Assembly (NCBI GenBank): GCA_944387745.1
Contig: CALXGD010000008.1
Location: forward strand, 1 to 15,269
Source of the DNA: an uncultured Oscillospiraceae bacterium
GTDB lineage: Bacteria; Bacillota_A; Clostridia; Oscillospirales; Oscillospiraceae
Length of the DNA: 15,269 nucleotides
Direction: 5' to 3'
The notes beneath the pieces are model-generated. The model was not told the origin of the DNA, made no database searches, and saw only the letters and a program-made list of their open reading frames with translations. The position numbers and the translations under genes are program-made. Of the stretch, positions 14,166 through 15,269 are shown piece by piece. Position 1 is the stretch's first letter. Every line of letters begins with the position of its first letter.

Positions 14166-14690
14166 ATGGCTGACAACTTAAATTGGTACGTGGTTCACAC
14201 CTACTCTGGCTATGAAAACACTGTAAAAGCCACCATTGAGAAGTACGTGGAAAACCGCCATCTGCAGAATGTGATCCATGAGATCAGTATTCCTCTGGAG
14301 ACCGTTACGGAAATTACCGACAACGGCCCCAAGGAAGTGGAACGTAAGATTTTCCCCGGCTATGTGCTGGTGAAGATGGTTATGAACGATGAGACCTGGC
14401 ATGTGATCCGAAACATCCGAGGGGTCACCGGCTTCCTGGGCGAGGGCAATAACGCCATCCCCCTGTCGGAAGAGGACGTGGCCAAGCTGGGTGTGGAAAA
14501 ACATGAGATCGTGGTGAACTATCAGGTGGGCGACAGCGTCAAAATCACCGACGGCGCTTTGGAATCCTTCCTTGGTACTGTGGAAGAGGTGGACCTGGAC
14601 CGGGGCAAGGTTCGGGTAGTGGTCTCTATGTTCGGACGGGAAACTCCCGTGGAGCTAGAGCTTGACCAGGTGGAGCCCATCAGCCGGTAA
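14166..14690 (+). CDS. nusG: Transcription termination/antitermination protein NusG
   Basis: The 174-residue product has the N-terminal NGN domain, starting WYVVHTYSGYE (7-17), with FPGYVLVKM (63-71) and the IRNIRGVTGFLG block (81-92). A C-terminal KOW domain follows (about 121-172: VGDSVKITDG, then FLGTVEEVD). NusG binds RNA polymerase, modulates pausing and couples transcription to translation. The ATG at 14166 is chosen because AGGTGA lies just upstream; an in-frame GTG at 14157 would overlap that site. It is co-transcribed with secE. Confidence 0.97.
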   Translation: MADNLNWYVVHTYSGYENTVKATIEKYVENRHLQNVIHEISIPLETVTEITDNGPKEVERKIFPGYVLVKMVMNDETWHVIRNIRGVTGFLGEGNNAIPLSEEDVAKLGVEKHEIVVNYQVGDSVKITDGALESFLGTVEEVDLDRGKVRVVVSMFGRETPVELELDQVEPISR

Positions 14691-14815
14691 AGACAGACAA
14701 CTAGCTGGCTGCGGCTTAGGCCGCGCAACGTGGGAGGGGCGGCACCGTCCGTCCCGCCAATCAGGACGCACCGCGTCCCCAATAACCACATTTTTTCAAA
14801 TGGAGGTGCTCTTTC
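14691..14815 (+). promoter_or_regulatory. Structured nusG-rplK intergenic RNA with three hairpins
   Basis: Three consecutive hairpins fill this gap. GCGGC-TTAG-GCCGC occupies 14711-14724. An 11-position GC-rich stem with one mismatch joins 14732-14742 to 14745-14755. GGACGC-ACC-GCGTCC occupies 14764-14778. A run of six Ts (14791-14796) follows 12 bases after the last stem, too far for a standard terminator. No promoter is evident. In other bacteria L1 represses the L11-L1 operon by binding its mRNA; whether this RNA does so is inference. Confidence 0.55.
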
Positions 14816-15241
14816 GTGGCACAGAAAGTAACTGGATATGTAAAACTTCAGATCCCGGCCGGCAAGGCGACCCCCGCTCCCCCGGTAGGTCCTGCCCTGG
14901 GTCAGCACGGCGTAAATATCGCCGCTTTTACCAAGGAATTTAATGAGCGCACCAAAAATGAAGTGGGCATGATCATCCCCGTCATCATTACGGTGTACGC
15001 TGACCGCTCCTTTACCTTTATTACTAAGACCCCTCCCGCCGCTGTGCTGATTAAGAAGGCCTGCAACATCGAGTCCGGCTCCGGTGTGCCCAACAAGACC
15101 AAGGTGGCCACCATCAGCAAGGAGGATGTGCGCAAGATCGCAGAGACCAAGATGCCCGACCTGAACGCCGCCAGCATCGAGGCCGCTATGAGCATGATCG
15201 CCGGTACTGCCCGCTCCATGGGCGTCGTCGTGGGCGAGTAA
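14816..15241 (+). CDS. rplK: Ribosomal protein L11
   Basis: The 141-residue protein is of standard L11 length, with [18 protein letters not shown] near the N-terminus (proline-rich hinge region, involved in factor binding) and the C-terminal rRNA-binding domain ([13 protein letters not shown] to the SMGVVV end). L11 forms the GTPase-associated centre with 23S rRNA and the L10-L7/12 stalk. Translation starts at a GTG, with GGAGGTG 7 bases upstream and no ATG at the family N-terminus ([10 protein letters not shown] with V read as Met). rplA follows after 14 bases. Confidence 0.98.
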   Translation: MAQKVTGYVKLQIPAGKATPAPPVGPALGQHGVNIAAFTKEFNERTKNEVGMIIPVIITVYADRSFTFITKTPPAAVLIKKACNIESGSGVPNKTKVATISKEDVRKIAETKMPDLNAASIEAAMSMIAGTARSMGVVVGE

Positions 15242-15255
15242 GGAGGGTGTAAACA

Positions 15256-15269
15256 ATGTTTAGAGGCAA
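15256..15269 (+). CDS. rplA: Ribosomal protein L1, first codons only
   Basis: An ATG with a strong AAGGAGG upstream follows rplK directly and encodes MFRG before the window ends. The invariant rplK-rplA gene order and the basic start fit L1, but four residues do not prove identity. Confidence 0.75.

Overview
The window looks like chromosomal core DNA from a fairly high-GC gut-type Clostridia, probably the Oscillospiraceae (Flavonifractor/Pseudoflavonifractor-like). The placement is inferred from Firmicutes-style AGGAGG ribosome binding sites, the rpmG-secE-nusG-rplK-rplA cluster, a TatD-linked radical SAM gene, a 3-hydroxybutyryl-CoA dehydrogenase and an acyl-CoA dehydratase activase. No mobile element, CRISPR array, tRNA or rRNA is visible.

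Left part (1-3383). The 5' end of an acyl-CoA dehydratase activase runs leftward off the window. An AT-rich gap of about 440 bases follows, holding a perfect 8-bp inverted repeat and a near-consensus promoter. That promoter drives a large gene that fuses a Tet(M)/EF-G-like ribosomal GTPase to a Rae1/YacP-type (NYN/PIN) endoribonuclease domain. A strong bidirectional terminator ends it.

Middle (3384-9414). On the minus strand lie tatD with its linked radical SAM gene (one operon), a DUF4352-like lipoprotein and, further right, pcrA. Between them hbd is transcribed rightward, divergent from the lipoprotein gene and convergent with pcrA. Each unit has a readable SigA-type promoter with a 17-base spacer, and a GC-rich terminator lies between most units.

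Right part (9415-15269). A MoxR ATPase, a DUF58 protein and a polytopic membrane protein with a DUF4129-like tail form a tightly packed operon. After an intergenic stretch with three mutually exclusive inverted repeats, a near-perfect promoter starts the ribosomal/transcription operon rpmG-secE-nusG-rplK-rplA. Its roughly 240-base leader contains a textbook terminator whose 5' arm can instead pair with an upstream segment: a terminator/antiterminator switch.

The two items most worth pursuing are the GTPase-Rae1 fusion, which may deliver an mRNA-cleaving domain to the ribosomal A site, and the attenuator-like leader of the rpmG-secE-nusG operon.
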